This document shows, piece by piece, positions 14,594 through 23,655 of a DNA stretch of 27,847 bases; positions within the stretch are counted from its first letter, which is position 1, and each line of letters starts with the position of its first letter. The notes under the pieces are model-generated. The model did not search any database and was not told the origin of the DNA. It was given only the letters and a program-made list of their open reading frames with translations. The stretch is from Fidelibacterota bacterium (GTDB lineage: Bacteria; Marinisomatota; Marinisomatia; Marinisomatales; UBA1611). The position numbers and the translations under genes are program-made. Location of the stretch: the NCBI GenBank assembly GCA_002718285.1, contig PBAR01000011.1:1-27847 (forward strand), given 5' to 3'.

Positions 14594-15379
14594 TTAGCGT
14601 TCTTTATTTTTAACCATGTCCCAAATTTCATTCATTTCGTCAATAGTTGATTCATCTATTTTTTGGCCTCGTTTTTTCAACTGTTTTTCTACTTGGATAA
14701 ATCGATGATTAAATTTTTGAGTTGATTTTCTAAGAGCGTCTTCAGCAGAAATACTTAAAAATCTTGAAAGATTTACAATAGCAAAAAGGACATCTCCTAG
14801 TTCATTTTCGATTTCTTCCTTTATATTGTTTGATTGTGCTTGTTTTAATTCCTTTAGTTCCTCATAAATTTTTTCCCAGACCTGTTCAATCTGTTCCCAA
14901 TCAAATCCCGCAAAGGCCGCTTTCTCCTGTAAACGTTGCGCCCGAATCAATGCTGGAAGAGCTAAAGGAACACCATCCAATCTAGATTCCCGATTTTTTT
15001 CTTTATGTTTTACTGCTTCCCAATTTTGTTTTGCGTGAAATGCAGCATTAGTTTTTTCCCCTCCAAAGACATGTGGATGTCTACGAACAAGTTTATCATT
15101 CACAATTTGAAGGGAATCAGATAAAGTAAAATCCGAATTTTCTCTGTAGATCTGAGCTTGAAGAACAACATGAAGCATAATATCTCCCAATTCTTCCTTA
15201 AATGTTTCATGATCATTAAAATCTACGCTTTCAATTAATTCATATACTTCTTCTAAAAAATAAGGAAGTAGAGACTCATGAGTTTGATCTTTATCCCAAG
15301 GACATCCATCTGGGCCACGCAATATTTCTACTATTTCTACAAGTCTAATAAATTTTTCTGCTATAAGTTTTTTATCCAT
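14594..15379 (-). CDS. mazG: Nucleoside triphosphate pyrophosphohydrolase MazG
   Basis: A 261-residue tandem-domain MazG (E. coli MazG is 263), hydrolysing NTPs and dNTPs to monophosphates and pyrophosphate as house-cleaning. The first domain opens with RGPDGCPWDKDQTHESLLPY (residues 20-39) and has the metal site LEEVYELIES plus EELGDIMLHVVLQ (about 41-75). RRHPHVFG follows near 98-105. The second domain has QEKAAFAGFDW (about 151-161) and the metal site EIENELGDVLFAIVNLSRFL near 188-207. Both ExxE/ELGD sites look complete. The ATG directly abuts the ybeY stop codon, so it is the last gene of the pgpH-ybeY-mazG operon. I see no T-tailed terminator, only the AT-rich inverted repeat beyond the stop. 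Confidence 0.95.
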   Translation of the reverse strand: MDKKLIAEKFIRLVEIVEILRGPDGCPWDKDQTHESLLPYFLEEVYELIESVDFNDHETFKEELGDIMLHVVLQAQIYRENSDFTLSDSLQIVNDKLVRRHPHVFGGEKTNAAFHAKQNWEAVKHKEKNRESRLDGVPLALPALIRAQRLQEKAAFAGFDWEQIEQVWEKIYEELKELKQAQSNNIKEEIENELGDVLFAIVNLSRFLSISAEDALRKSTQKFNHRFIQVEKQLKKRGQKIDESTIDEMNEIWDMVKNKER

Positions 15380-15823
15380 TTAATCTCCAAACAAATATTC
15401 CCAATCTAAAAAACTCAAATACGCATCTTCTATTTTATGCATTTCTTCTTTTTTTTTTTCTGTATCATCATTAAAACCTATTAAATGTAAACAACCATGG
15501 ATAATTAAACGTGAAACTTCTTTTTCAAAAGGTTCTTCAAACTCTATCGAATTTTCTTTTGCTCTGGGAAGACTTATATAAATCTCTCCATCTATATGCT
15601 TTTCATTATAGGTATTTAAACGAAAAGCAATAACATCGGTGAAATGATCCAGATTAAAAAATTTATTTTTCAGTGATTTCAATAGTTCATCTGAACCAAA
15701 AATGATTGATATATCTCCATCATTCACTTTTTGATCAGAAAAAATCTTTTGTACTATTTTTTCTACTAGATCTTTTTGAGGTGGTGATAATTGAGGATCA
15801 CAATTTTGTTCATACTGAATCAT
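15380..15823 (-). CDS. ybeY: Endoribonuclease YbeY (rRNA maturation factor)
   Basis: A 147-residue zinc-dependent single-strand endoribonuclease used in 16S rRNA 3'-end maturation and ribosome quality control. FTDVIAFRLN (61-70) matches the TDVLSF segment, and the metal site is IIHGCLHLIGFNDDTEKK. The two usual His are H109 and H113. The third ligand position, His in the canonical HGxLHLxGYDH, is Asp (D119) here. As I recall, Bacteroidota YbeY also carries Asp at this position (G-Y/F-K/N-D-K), so this is a lineage feature rather than a defect. The start overlaps the stop of the HD-domain gene by 4 bases (ATGA), and the stop abuts mazG, so expression is coupled in one operon. Confidence 0.93.
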   Translation of the reverse strand: MIQYEQNCDPQLSPPQKDLVEKIVQKIFSDQKVNDGDISIIFGSDELLKSLKNKFFNLDHFTDVIAFRLNTYNEKHIDGEIYISLPRAKENSIEFEEPFEKEVSRLIIHGCLHLIGFNDDTEKKKEEMHKIEDAYLSFLDWEYLFGD

Positions 15824-18135
15824 AATGATTCAGCATTTTTTGGTTCGTCTGGATATTCTATTCGAATATGATAAATCCCTCTAAGAACAGGTAACATTCC
15901 AGTATTCCCATCCACAGTGCCAATTATTTTATCTAACTCATTTAATGTAAGAGGACAATTGTCTAGTTGTCCTTCATCAATCCTTTTTTTAACAATTTTA
16001 TTTATCATGTTTTTTATCTTAATAATATCAGGTTCTTTGATTGAACGAACGGCAGCTTCAACCGCCTCACATATCATTAAAATCCCTGTTTCTTTAGTGT
16101 TAGGCTTTGGACCAGGATATTTAAAAAGAGTTTCATCTACTTTTCCACCATTATTCTCTGCTTCTTTCAAGGCTTTTTGATAAAAATATTCTACTCGAGT
16201 AGTGCCATGATGCATTGGAATAAAATCAGAAACAATTTTTGGCAAACTATATTCTTTAGCCAAAGCTAGTCCATCTTTAACATGATTACGAATAATTCTA
16301 GCACTCATGGTAGGAGTTAGCTTATCATGTAAGTTTTTTTCGGTATAAGAGTTCTCAATAAAATATTCTGGTTTCACCATTTTCCCAATATCATGATAAT
16401 AAGCACCAACCCGACATAACAAAGAATGCGCGCCTATCGCACCTGCACAGGATTCTGCAAGGTTTCCTACAACAATACTATGATTAAATGTGCCATTGGT
16501 TTGTTGCTGTGCCTTTTTTAATAAAGGATGATCGTAATCCAATAATTCCATTAAGGTTAAATCCGTGGTAACCTCAAATACAATTTCAAACAAACCAATT
16601 AAACCATATGTAATTATAGGTGCTAACAAACTATTTATCATTAAAGACTGGATGTCCATAACCATTGAAGCCCACTCATGTTGTTTAAATAATCCAATTC
16701 CAGCAACTACTAAAATACCCGCACCCATGAGGGAAAACATCGTAATGAAAAGTTGGCTACGATTGCGAAGTTCACGAATATTATAAATCGAAACAGTGGT
16801 AGTGAACAATGACACAATTAGATAATCTATATTCTGCCCAATCATCAATCCTACAATAATCACTATAGACGTTGTAGCCATGAATCCAATTCTAGCATCA
16901 AATAATATAGTTAGGGTCATAGCAAAAACAGTAACAGGGATTAAATATTCAGACCACTCGAGTTGAATAACAAATAAATATGCTAGCCCTGTTTGAATTA
17001 AATAGACTACGGAAATTAGCAGTACCATTTTCCAATCTTTAAATGTTTCAATACGATAAATAATTAAATAAGTAAAGAACAGAGATACAATTATAGTAAG
17101 TAGTATAAGCTTCCCTGCAAAATTAATAACCACGTTACGCCAACCAGTTCCCATCTCTTCTTTAGCTATAGCATTAGATAAAGAATTTAATTTTTGTAAT
17201 ATATCCTCTGTTATTCTGTTATTAGCATCAACAATCATTTCATTCTGTAATACAACACCCTTACTCCTCGGTACTTTATCTAAGTTTTCTTGTTGACGTC
17301 TTTCTGTTAAAGCGCGATCAAAGATCAGATTAGGTTTCATAAACTCTACAATAAGATCATAGCCTAAATTCTTGAACACATCTTTATCCGTATATAATTC
17401 AAATAATTCTTTTTTTGCTGAAGTCCAAGCTGTTTCCAAATTATTAAAATCTTTAGGTAAAGCCATTTCTGGAACTTCACCTTGATTAATTGTTACTTCA
17501 TTACTCAAGATATCTTCATAGCTTATATCATAAATCCCTTCTGACCATCTATTACGACAAATACGTATAATACTATTCCTGTCTATATCCAAATCTTTCA
17601 TATTTCTGGGATCTTGCTGATCAGGGTTAGTATAGGCTTTCCAATTTTCTTTGTTTTCTAAGAATGGATATAATTTTAGTAACTCATTATTAATAATACT
17701 TAGATTAACACTATCTGAAACAAATTCTGATCTAGCTTTATTATATTGTTTATGGTATCTACGCTCGTAAACAAGGCGTTTAGATTCATTAAGCCTCCAG
17801 TTAGCAAAACGTATTTCATTTATCATTGCAAAAAATTCAGTTATTTTTTGAGACTGATTCGAAACAATATCATCTTCACGATTGAAAATAAATGGGACAG
17901 ATTTCAGCTGTTCATCTAAATCAGATTTTAACCTGTCTTCCGTTTTTAATATTGAAAAAGTGAATGGTGCAATAATTGGTTCTCGAGCAATATCATTCAG
18001 CTGGTATGTATAATAAAGGGTTTTCCCCTGCGGAAAAAGAAAAGCAATAATTGAAACCAGAACAATTATAATCCCATACTGTGCCCAATATGACTGAAGT
18101 TTAAAAAAATTATTAATTTTATTTTTAAATGACAT
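15820..18135 (-). CDS. pgpH: PgpH-like 7TM-HD cyclic-di-AMP phosphodiesterase
   Basis: A 771-residue inner-membrane protein with the PgpH architecture. It has an N-terminal membrane helix (about 19-37), a large outside 7TMR-HDED domain (about 45-325) and a seven-helix membrane domain (about 335-520). A cytosolic HD domain follows with HSIVVGNLAESCAGAIGA then YYHDIGKMVKPEYFIEN (H581, D582). Downstream are RIIRNHVKDG, PMHHGTTRVEYFY and the late LTLNELDKI. In Listeria PgpH hydrolyses c-di-AMP to pApA, controlling osmotic and wall physiology. The catalytic His-Asp residues look intact. No c-di-AMP cyclase gene lies in the window. Its start overlaps the acyl-CoA dehydrogenase gene by 11 bases and its stop overlaps ybeY, so all belong to one transcription unit. 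Confidence 0.9.
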   Translation of the reverse strand: MSFKNKINNFFKLQSYWAQYGIIIVLVSIIAFLFPQGKTLYYTYQLNDIAREPIIAPFTFSILKTEDRLKSDLDEQLKSVPFIFNREDDIVSNQSQKITEFFAMINEIRFANWRLNESKRLVYERRYHKQYNKARSEFVSDSVNLSIINNELLKLYPFLENKENWKAYTNPDQQDPRNMKDLDIDRNSIIRICRNRWSEGIYDISYEDILSNEVTINQGEVPEMALPKDFNNLETAWTSAKKELFELYTDKDVFKNLGYDLIVEFMKPNLIFDRALTERRQQENLDKVPRSKGVVLQNEMIVDANNRITEDILQKLNSLSNAIAKEEMGTGWRNVVINFAGKLILLTIIVSLFFTYLIIYRIETFKDWKMVLLISVVYLIQTGLAYLFVIQLEWSEYLIPVTVFAMTLTILFDARIGFMATTSIVIIVGLMIGQNIDYLIVSLFTTTVSIYNIRELRNRSQLFITMFSLMGAGILVVAGIGLFKQHEWASMVMDIQSLMINSLLAPIITYGLIGLFEIVFEVTTDLTLMELLDYDHPLLKKAQQQTNGTFNHSIVVGNLAESCAGAIGAHSLLCRVGAYYHDIGKMVKPEYFIENSYTEKNLHDKLTPTMSARIIRNHVKDGLALAKEYSLPKIVSDFIPMHHGTTRVEYFYQKALKEAENNGGKVDETLFKYPGPKPNTKETGILMICEAVEAAVRSIKEPDIIKIKNMINKIVKKRIDEGQLDNCPLTLNELDKIIGTVDGNTGMLPVLRGIYHIRIEYPDEPKNAESL

Positions 18136-19288
18136 TCTGTTTAAAACTTTTTAAGATTTCTCGGGAAATTATTAATCTTTGAATTTCACTTGTTCCTTCT
18201 CCAATTTCCAAAATCTTAGAATCCCTAAAATATTTTTCTACTTCAAAATCTTTAACATATCCATAACCTCCAAATATTTGTATTGCATCTGTGGTTACAC
18301 GCATAGCTGTTTCACTTGCAAATAGCTTAGCCATGGCTGCTTCTTTAATTATAGGTTTTTTTTTGTCTTTCATCCATGCTACATGATAAAGCAGTAATTT
18401 CGATGCTTCTATAGCTGTTGCCATATCAGCTAACTTAAAACTTATAGATTGAAATTTATGAATTGGCTTACCAAATGCTTTTCGATCTTTTGTATAATTT
18501 AAAGCACGTTCATAAGCTCCAATCGCTGTACCTACAGAAAGAGCCGCGATAGAAATTCTTCCAGATGTAAGAGTATTTAAAAATGTACGAAATCCTTCTG
18601 TTGGCTTACCTAATAAAGCAGAAGATGATATCTTCATATTACGAAAAAAAAGTTGACGAGTATCACTAGCTCTCCAACCCATTTTTTTTTCCTTTGGCCC
18701 AATTTCTAATCCTTTAACATCTGTAGGAATTATAAAAGTGCCAATCCCTTTAATCTCTCCATTATGTTCAATCAGAGAAGTAAAGGATAGTAAAGAAGCT
18801 TCTCCAGCATTTGTAATAAAAATCTTTCCGCCATTAATGATATAATAATCCCCTTTTTTAACTGCAATTGTTTTGGTTGCCCCTGCATCACTACCAGATT
18901 CTGGTTCTGTGAGACCAAATGCACCAATAGTCTCCCCACTTGCCAGTTTAGGCAAGTAGGTATTTTTTTGTTTTTTGTTCCCATATAATAAAACGGGTAG
19001 AGTACCTAATGATGTATGGGCAGCCATAGTGATTGCAACCGATGCATCAGCCCGTGCAAGTTCCATAACCACAGTGGCATATGTAACCATATCCATTCCT
19101 GATCCACCATATTTTTTAGGAACATTAATACCCATAAAACCTAATTGACCCATTTTTTTTACTAAATCAGCTGGAAACTTTTCTTCTTCATCTAAAATTG
19201 AGGAAACAGGAAGAATCTCTGACTCGGCAAATTCACGTACCATATCTTTAATCATTATATGGTCTTGATTAAAAAATAAATCATCCAT
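18125..19288 (-). CDS. Acyl-CoA dehydrogenase
   Basis: A 387-residue FAD-dependent acyl-CoA dehydrogenase of the short-chain/butyryl-CoA type, introducing the alpha-beta double bond in fatty- or branched-acyl-CoA oxidation and passing electrons to ETF. Landmarks: GFMGINVPKKYGGSGMDMVT (49-68), the FAD signature AFGLTEPESGSDAGATKT (about 127-144), and KIFITNAGEAS. The C-terminal QIFGGYGYVKDFEVEKYFRD leads to EIGEGTSEIQR, whose Glu (E364) is at the usual catalytic base position. Length is typical. No ETF or other beta-oxidation gene is nearby. The end overlaps the pgpH-like start by 11 bases. The 165-base gap to rnpB upstream may carry its promoter; I see no clear boxes. Confidence 0.92.
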   Translation of the reverse strand: MDDLFFNQDHIMIKDMVREFAESEILPVSSILDEEEKFPADLVKKMGQLGFMGINVPKKYGGSGMDMVTYATVVMELARADASVAITMAAHTSLGTLPVLLYGNKKQKNTYLPKLASGETIGAFGLTEPESGSDAGATKTIAVKKGDYYIINGGKIFITNAGEASLLSFTSLIEHNGEIKGIGTFIIPTDVKGLEIGPKEKKMGWRASDTRQLFFRNMKISSSALLGKPTEGFRTFLNTLTSGRISIAALSVGTAIGAYERALNYTKDRKAFGKPIHKFQSISFKLADMATAIEASKLLLYHVAWMKDKKKPIIKEAAMAKLFASETAMRVTTDAIQIFGGYGYVKDFEVEKYFRDSKILEIGEGTSEIQRLIISREILKSFKQNVI

Positions 19289-19453
19289 TAATTATATTAC
19301 ACTTTCTAGCCCAATTTAATATTGAATTTACTATTGATCTGATTCAGTATGTGAGAATCTAATTTTCTTTTCAATTCGTCGAATAGTTTTAAGGTATCTC
19401 TTTATAGTAATTATGATTTATAAATTAATAAATACATGTCATAAGGGAAATTA

Positions 19454-19840
19454 TTGAGCCGACCTATAAGCCGAGTTCTGTCCTTCAAACTGATATTTCA
19501 GAATTAAAGGGATGATCATTTATCTAGCCCAAACGTTTCCATCTGGGTCAAGCAACTTACCCGCTCCTCAATCGACGCGAAACACATCTCGGAGCCTATT
19601 CAGTCTTACACCGGATGGGGTTTACAAGCATTCCGACTCTCATCGGGTACTAGTAGTCTCTTACACTACCCTTTCACCCTTACCACAATATAAATATATG
19701 GCGGTTTACTTTCTGTTGCACTTTCCATATTCCGCTTATGCGAAACTCCCCACGCTATAGGGCATCCTTTTCTGCGGTGCCCGGACTTTCCTCTCCCTAA
19801 GTAAGTATCTTACTAAGGAGCAATCATCCGATCGGCTCAA
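19454..19840 (-). ncRNA. rnpB: RNase P RNA
   Basis: Catalytic RNA of RNase P, which trims the 5' leader from pre-tRNAs. On the minus strand it begins TTGAGCCGATCGGATGATTG, soon followed by the universal GAGGAAAGTCCGGGC (19790-19776). It ends with ACAGAACTCGGCTTATAGGT and CGGCTCAAT, the conserved 3' region, which pairs with the 5' end to form helix P1. Length of about 385 bases suits a type A bacterial RNA. It starts only some 17 bases after the zinc-ribbon coding region ends, an adjacency I recall from other bacteria, so it may be partly co-transcribed and processed. Exact ends are estimated from P1 pairing. Confidence 0.95.
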
Positions 19841-19856
19841 TTATTTAACATATATT

Positions 19857-20213
19857 CTAATTTAAAGAATTATTTTCACCACAAAGAAAACGACCACAAA
19901 CATCACATCGATGCATATCAGATTTTTCTCTTACTTCGGATGCTATCTGAGCTGGTATATAAGCACCACAACCTCCACAAGCAGTCCCTGATAGATTAAC
20001 CACAGCCAAACCATCGCGAGCAGTAAGCACTCTATCATATTCAGAAATAAATTTTACATCTATGTCTTTAATTTGATTAGCACGTTTTTTCTCTAGTGCT
20101 GTTTTTTCATCCGCAGACTCTGAAATTACTATTTCAAGTTTTTCTTTTCTTGATGAAAGATCTTTAGTTAAATCATTTAAATCCGTTGTCATTTGACTGA
20201 CAGCATTAGTCAA
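19857..20213 (-). CDS. C4 zinc-ribbon protein, C-terminal half (after in-frame stop)
   Basis: A 118-residue second half of a C4-type zinc-ribbon protein (DUF164/CT398-like). It has a coiled coil over the first about 60 residues, then a ribbon with TACGGCGAYIPAQI (C79, C82) and HRCDVCGRFL (C103, C106). It lies in exactly the same frame as the 113-residue piece upstream, separated by a single TAA (20225-20223) and three codons. The two together make the roughly 235 residues normal for the family. This half could restart at the TTG at 20213 (upstream AAAGAAA is a weak ribosome site) or result from readthrough; alternatively the gene is broken or the base is a sequencing error. The family's role is not firmly known. 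Confidence 0.75.
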   Translation of the reverse strand: MTNAVSQMTTDLNDLTKDLSSRKEKLEIVISESADEKTALEKKRANQIKDIDVKFISEYDRVLTARDGLAVVNLSGTACGGCGAYIPAQIASEVREKSDMHRCDVCGRFLCGENNSLN

Positions 20214-20222
20214 AGTTTCTTT

Positions 20223-20564
20223 TTATTCCATAAAGGATAAAGATTCGGATTCATTTGATAAACGCTTATCTTTTAAATGGTCAATTTCATGCATTATAGC
20301 ATCATATTGTTTATTATTTGTAACAAGAAAAAGTTGGTCCTTATATTTATTAATCTTTACATTAATATCAGTAATATCTAATTCACTTTTATGTAGTTCT
20401 ATTTCTAATTCCTTCAGACGGTCTTTATTTTTCTGCAAACTCCCCTTGATTGTTTCTTCCTCCCGATCCAACTCATCTACTTTCGAAGGCAAATCTCCAA
20501 GAAGATCATTTATATCTTTAAGTTTAGTGTCAATTATTTGTAATTCAATTAGTTTATCTATCAA
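20223..20564 (-). CDS. C4 zinc-ribbon protein, N-terminal coiled-coil half
   Basis: A 113-residue, strongly heptad-patterned coiled coil (LIELQIIDTKLKDINDLLGD, then KVDELDREEETIKG) with NNKQYDAIMHEIDHLKDKR near residues 83-101. This is the conserved mid-section of the DUF164/CT398-like zinc-ribbon family. It starts at TTG 20564, supported by AAGGA at 20575-20571 with a 6-base gap. It ends at TAA (20225-20223), after which the frame continues unchanged into the zinc-ribbon half. It therefore lacks the metal site and is not a normal-length family member by itself. A single G-to-T or C-to-T change (GAA or CAA to TAA) would explain the split. Confidence 0.75.
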   Translation of the reverse strand: MIDKLIELQIIDTKLKDINDLLGDLPSKVDELDREEETIKGSLQKNKDRLKELEIELHKSELDITDINVKINKYKDQLFLVTNNKQYDAIMHEIDHLKDKRLSNESESLSFME

Positions 20565-20579
20565 AATAATTCCTTAATT

Positions 20580-20725
20580 ATAAAAAAAATGCACTCAAAG
20601 GTGCATTTATATTTTTGTTATTGTCATATTCAACCCTGCAAAGGTTTACTTCTTCCATTAAACGAAGAATTAAATTGTGAGTTTTTATTAATCTATTCAT
20701 TTCAAGCTGGCTATTTTAGCGAAAT
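20580..20725 (-). ncRNA. Candidate small RNA or leader ending in an intrinsic terminator
   Basis: On the minus strand three hairpins occur in series. They are TTCTTC/GAAGAA (arms 20664-20669 and 20650-20655), AACC/GGTT (20643-20646 and 20632-20635), and a perfect 8-bp AAATGCAC/GTGCATTT (20601-20608 and 20587-20594). The last is followed by a T-run, a textbook terminator. It ends just 16 bases before the zinc-ribbon start codon, so it would act either as an attenuator for that gene or as the end of a separate small RNA. No protein gene lies upstream on this strand before gcvP. A 40-codon frame (20700-20578) runs through the terminator with no ribosome site and is probably not coding. The 5' end is guessed. 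Confidence 0.4.
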
Positions 20726-20822
20726 AATTTTGTAATTCTAATGAAAAAGCCGATTCCTTGAATCAATGATTATTATTAATCTCAAGTCTAGTTGTTTACA
20801 ATATTTTTCAGTTTTAATCATT

Positions 20823-23648
20823 ATGAAAAAAAAATATTCACCATTTATCAAAAGACATATAGGCCCAAGCAACGATGAAATAAAGTTTATGCTGTCAAAA
20901 TTAGGTTTTGACTCTCTTGACAGATTAACAAATAAAATTATACCAGATAAGATTAAAATAAAAACCCCCATGACAATTTCAGATGGAGAAAGTGAAACTG
21001 ATGTATTACAAAAATTGAGGAATTATGCTAAAAAAAATAAAATTTATAAATCTTATATTGGGCAAGGATACTATAATACAATAATTCCAGGTGTTATTAA
21101 ACGAAATGTTTTAGAAAATCCAGGTTGGTATACACAATATACACCTTACCAAGCAGAAATTAGTCAAGGACGTCTAGAGGCACTTTTAAATTTCCAAACT
21201 ATGGTATCTGAACTAACAGGAATGTCATTATCTAATGCGTCTTTACTTGATGAAAGTACAGCAGCGGCAGAAGCTATGACAATGTTTTTTAATGTAAATC
21301 GGGATAAAAATAAAAATAGATTCCTAATTTCAAAAAAATGCCATCCACAAACGATTGATGTATTAAAAACACGATCTGATCCATTAGGCATTAAATTAGA
21401 TATTCTAAATCAAGATAATTTTAATTTTGACAATAAAGTTTTTGGGGCTTTGATTCAATATCCAGATACTGAAGGATCTATTAAGGATATTTCTTCAATC
21501 TGCCAAGATGCACATCAAAATAAAGCATATATATGCGTTGCGACAGATCTTCTTGCGCTCACAATGTTAAAACCACCAGGAGAAATGGGTGCGGATGTAG
21601 CTGTAGGAAACACACAGCGTTTTGGAGTCCCGATGGGTTACGGCGGACCTCACGCTGCTTTTTTTTCTACAAGGGAAAAATTTAAACGGAAAATTCCTGG
21701 ACGAATTATTGGGGTTTCAAAAGACATTCATGGGAACCTAGCATTTCGAATGGCACTTCAGACTAGAGAACAGCATATTCGTCGAGAAAAAGCTACATCT
21801 AATATTTGTACAGCACAGGTTCTATTAGCAATAATGTCTAGTATGTACGCGATATATCATGGCCCAAAAGGACTTTTATTAATTGCACAAAGAGTAAATA
21901 AATATGCGAGTAAACTCGCTAATTCTTTAAAAAAAGAAGGTTACGAATTAATTCATGAAAACTTTTTTGATACAATACGTTTTAAGACAAGATCAAAATG
22001 GAAACAAAAAGCGAAGAAGAAAAAAATAAACTTCAGAGATTATGGTGACGGAACTGTAGGTATTTCTATAGATGAAACAATAACTTTATCAGATTTTAAA
22101 ATTCTACTCTCAGTTTTTAATATAGATAGCATTGAACTAGAAAATGAATCCATCCCATCAGAATTAATCCGAAAAACTCCTTTTATGAAACATAGAATTT
22201 TTCAATCAAATAAATCTGAAACTGAAATGTTACGATATTTGCATAGATTAGAATCAAAAGATTTATCACTTAATACAAGCATGATCCCTTTGGGTTCATG
22301 TACAATGAAACTAAATTCAACGTCAGAAATGGAATCAGTGACATGGCCTGAATTTGCAGAAATCCATCCTTTTGCCCCACAAAGCCAAACCAAGGGATAT
22401 AACAAACTTATTAATGAATTAGGAGATTGGTTGATAGAAGCTACTGGTTTTGATAATATTTCTATGCAACCTAATTCTGGAGCTCAGGGTGAATATACTG
22501 GATTATTACTAATTCGTGCTTATCACAAATTGAATGGAGATACAGATAGAGACATTTGTCTTATCCCTGAATCAGCACATGGCACAAACCCAGCTTCAGC
22601 AATTATGGCTGGATTAAAGGTTGTGATCATTAATTGTGATAAGCATGGAAATATTTCAGAACATGATTTCAAGAAAAAAATAAAAAAATATTCGAAAAAC
22701 CTAGCTGCTATTATGGTAACCTATCCTTCAACCCATGGTGTTTTTGAACATACAATAAAAGAAATCTGTCAAATTGTTCATGATAATGGCGGGCAAGTCT
22801 ATTTAGATGGAGCTAACCTAAATGCTCTCTTAGGACTATGTAAACCAGGAGAAATTGGAATTGATGTTATGCATATAAATTTACATAAAACATTCTGTAT
22901 TCCTCATGGTGGTGGAGGTCCAGGAATGGGACCCATTGTATGCAAATCTCAATTAGCTAAATTCCTTCCGAGGCATTCGCATATTAAAACAAATAAAAAA
23001 AATGCAATAAATGCAGTTTCTAGTTCACCATTTGGCAGTAGTAATATACTACCAATTTCATGGGTTTATATTGCAATGATGGGTGGAGAAGGGTTAAAGC
23101 TATCCACACAGATTGCTATTCTTAACGCTAATTATATGGCGAACATTCTTGAAGATCATTTCACTATTTTATTTAAAGGGATAAGTGGTTTTAATGCTCA
23201 TGAATTCATTATAGATCTTCGTAATCTAAAAAAGGAATCAGGAATTTCTGATGAAGATGTGGCAAAACGTCTTATGGATTATGGTTTTCATGCGCCAACA
23301 ATGTCTTGGCCTGTTCCAGGAACCTTAATGATTGAACCAACAGAAAGTGAATCAAAATCAGAAATGGACCGCTTTTGTGAAGCTATGATATCGATTAAAA
23401 AGGAAATTGAGCTAGTAATGAACAATACCTTTGATATAAATGATAATCCATTAAGAAATGCTCCTCATACTGCAAAATCGCTTATATCAGATAATTGGCA
23501 GCATAGTTATTCAAGAGAAATTGGCGCCTACCCCGCAAGCTGGCTAAAAGAACACAAATATTGGCCATCTGTTGGTCGAATAGATAATACGTTTGGTGAT
23601 AGAAATTTGATTTGTACCTGCCCATCAACAAGCGATTACAAAGATTAA
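20823..23648 (+). CDS. gcvP: Glycine dehydrogenase (decarboxylating), P-protein
   Basis: PLP-dependent P-protein of the glycine cleavage system: it decarboxylates glycine and passes the aminomethyl group to lipoyl-GcvH. At 941 residues it is the single-chain form, both halves present. The start RHIGPSNDEI (about 10-19) is typical. The N-terminal half has YIGQGYYNTIIPGVIKRN, YTPYQAEISQGRLEALLNFQ and GNTQRFGVPMGYGGPHAAFF. The C-terminal half has MIPLGSCTMKLN, QPNSGAQGEYTGL, YPSTHGVFE and the Schiff-base lysine K689 in NLHKTFCIPHGGGGPG. I chose the ATG at 20823 over one at 20766, which would add 19 hydrophobic residues ahead of the conserved start. No gcvT, gcvH or glycine riboswitch is seen in the window. 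It converges on the ABC-F gene with 7 bases between. Confidence 0.97.
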   Translation: MKKKYSPFIKRHIGPSNDEIKFMLSKLGFDSLDRLTNKIIPDKIKIKTPMTISDGESETDVLQKLRNYAKKNKIYKSYIGQGYYNTIIPGVIKRNVLENPGWYTQYTPYQAEISQGRLEALLNFQTMVSELTGMSLSNASLLDESTAAAEAMTMFFNVNRDKNKNRFLISKKCHPQTIDVLKTRSDPLGIKLDILNQDNFNFDNKVFGALIQYPDTEGSIKDISSICQDAHQNKAYICVATDLLALTMLKPPGEMGADVAVGNTQRFGVPMGYGGPHAAFFSTREKFKRKIPGRIIGVSKDIHGNLAFRMALQTREQHIRREKATSNICTAQVLLAIMSSMYAIYHGPKGLLLIAQRVNKYASKLANSLKKEGYELIHENFFDTIRFKTRSKWKQKAKKKKINFRDYGDGTVGISIDETITLSDFKILLSVFNIDSIELENESIPSELIRKTPFMKHRIFQSNKSETEMLRYLHRLESKDLSLNTSMIPLGSCTMKLNSTSEMESVTWPEFAEIHPFAPQSQTKGYNKLINELGDWLIEATGFDNISMQPNSGAQGEYTGLLLIRAYHKLNGDTDRDICLIPESAHGTNPASAIMAGLKVVIINCDKHGNISEHDFKKKIKKYSKNLAAIMVTYPSTHGVFEHTIKEICQIVHDNGGQVYLDGANLNALLGLCKPGEIGIDVMHINLHKTFCIPHGGGGPGMGPIVCKSQLAKFLPRHSHIKTNKKNAINAVSSSPFGSSNILPISWVYIAMMGGEGLKLSTQIAILNANYMANILEDHFTILFKGISGFNAHEFIIDLRNLKKESGISDEDVAKRLMDYGFHAPTMSWPVPGTLMIEPTESESKSEMDRFCEAMISIKKEIELVMNNTFDINDNPLRNAPHTAKSLISDNWQHSYSREIGAYPASWLKEHKYWPSVGRIDNTFGDRNLICTCPSTSDYKD

Positions 23649-23655
23649 GATATAA

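Noticed and set aside
19512..19760. 82-residue plus-strand open frame
   Set aside because: It lies wholly inside the RNase P RNA gene on the other strand.
20578..20700. 40-codon minus-strand frame in the leader before the zinc-ribbon gene
   Set aside because: Its end lies in the terminator hairpin and T-run and it has no Shine-Dalgarno; the RNA structure explains the sequence better.
20766..20822. Upstream ATG extending gcvP by 19 residues
   Set aside because: The added residues are hydrophobic and absent from the family, whose conserved start begins right after the ATG at 20823.
20700..20822. Glycine riboswitch ahead of gcvP
   Set aside because: I could not find the tandem conserved aptamer sequences; the gap is too short and AT-rich.
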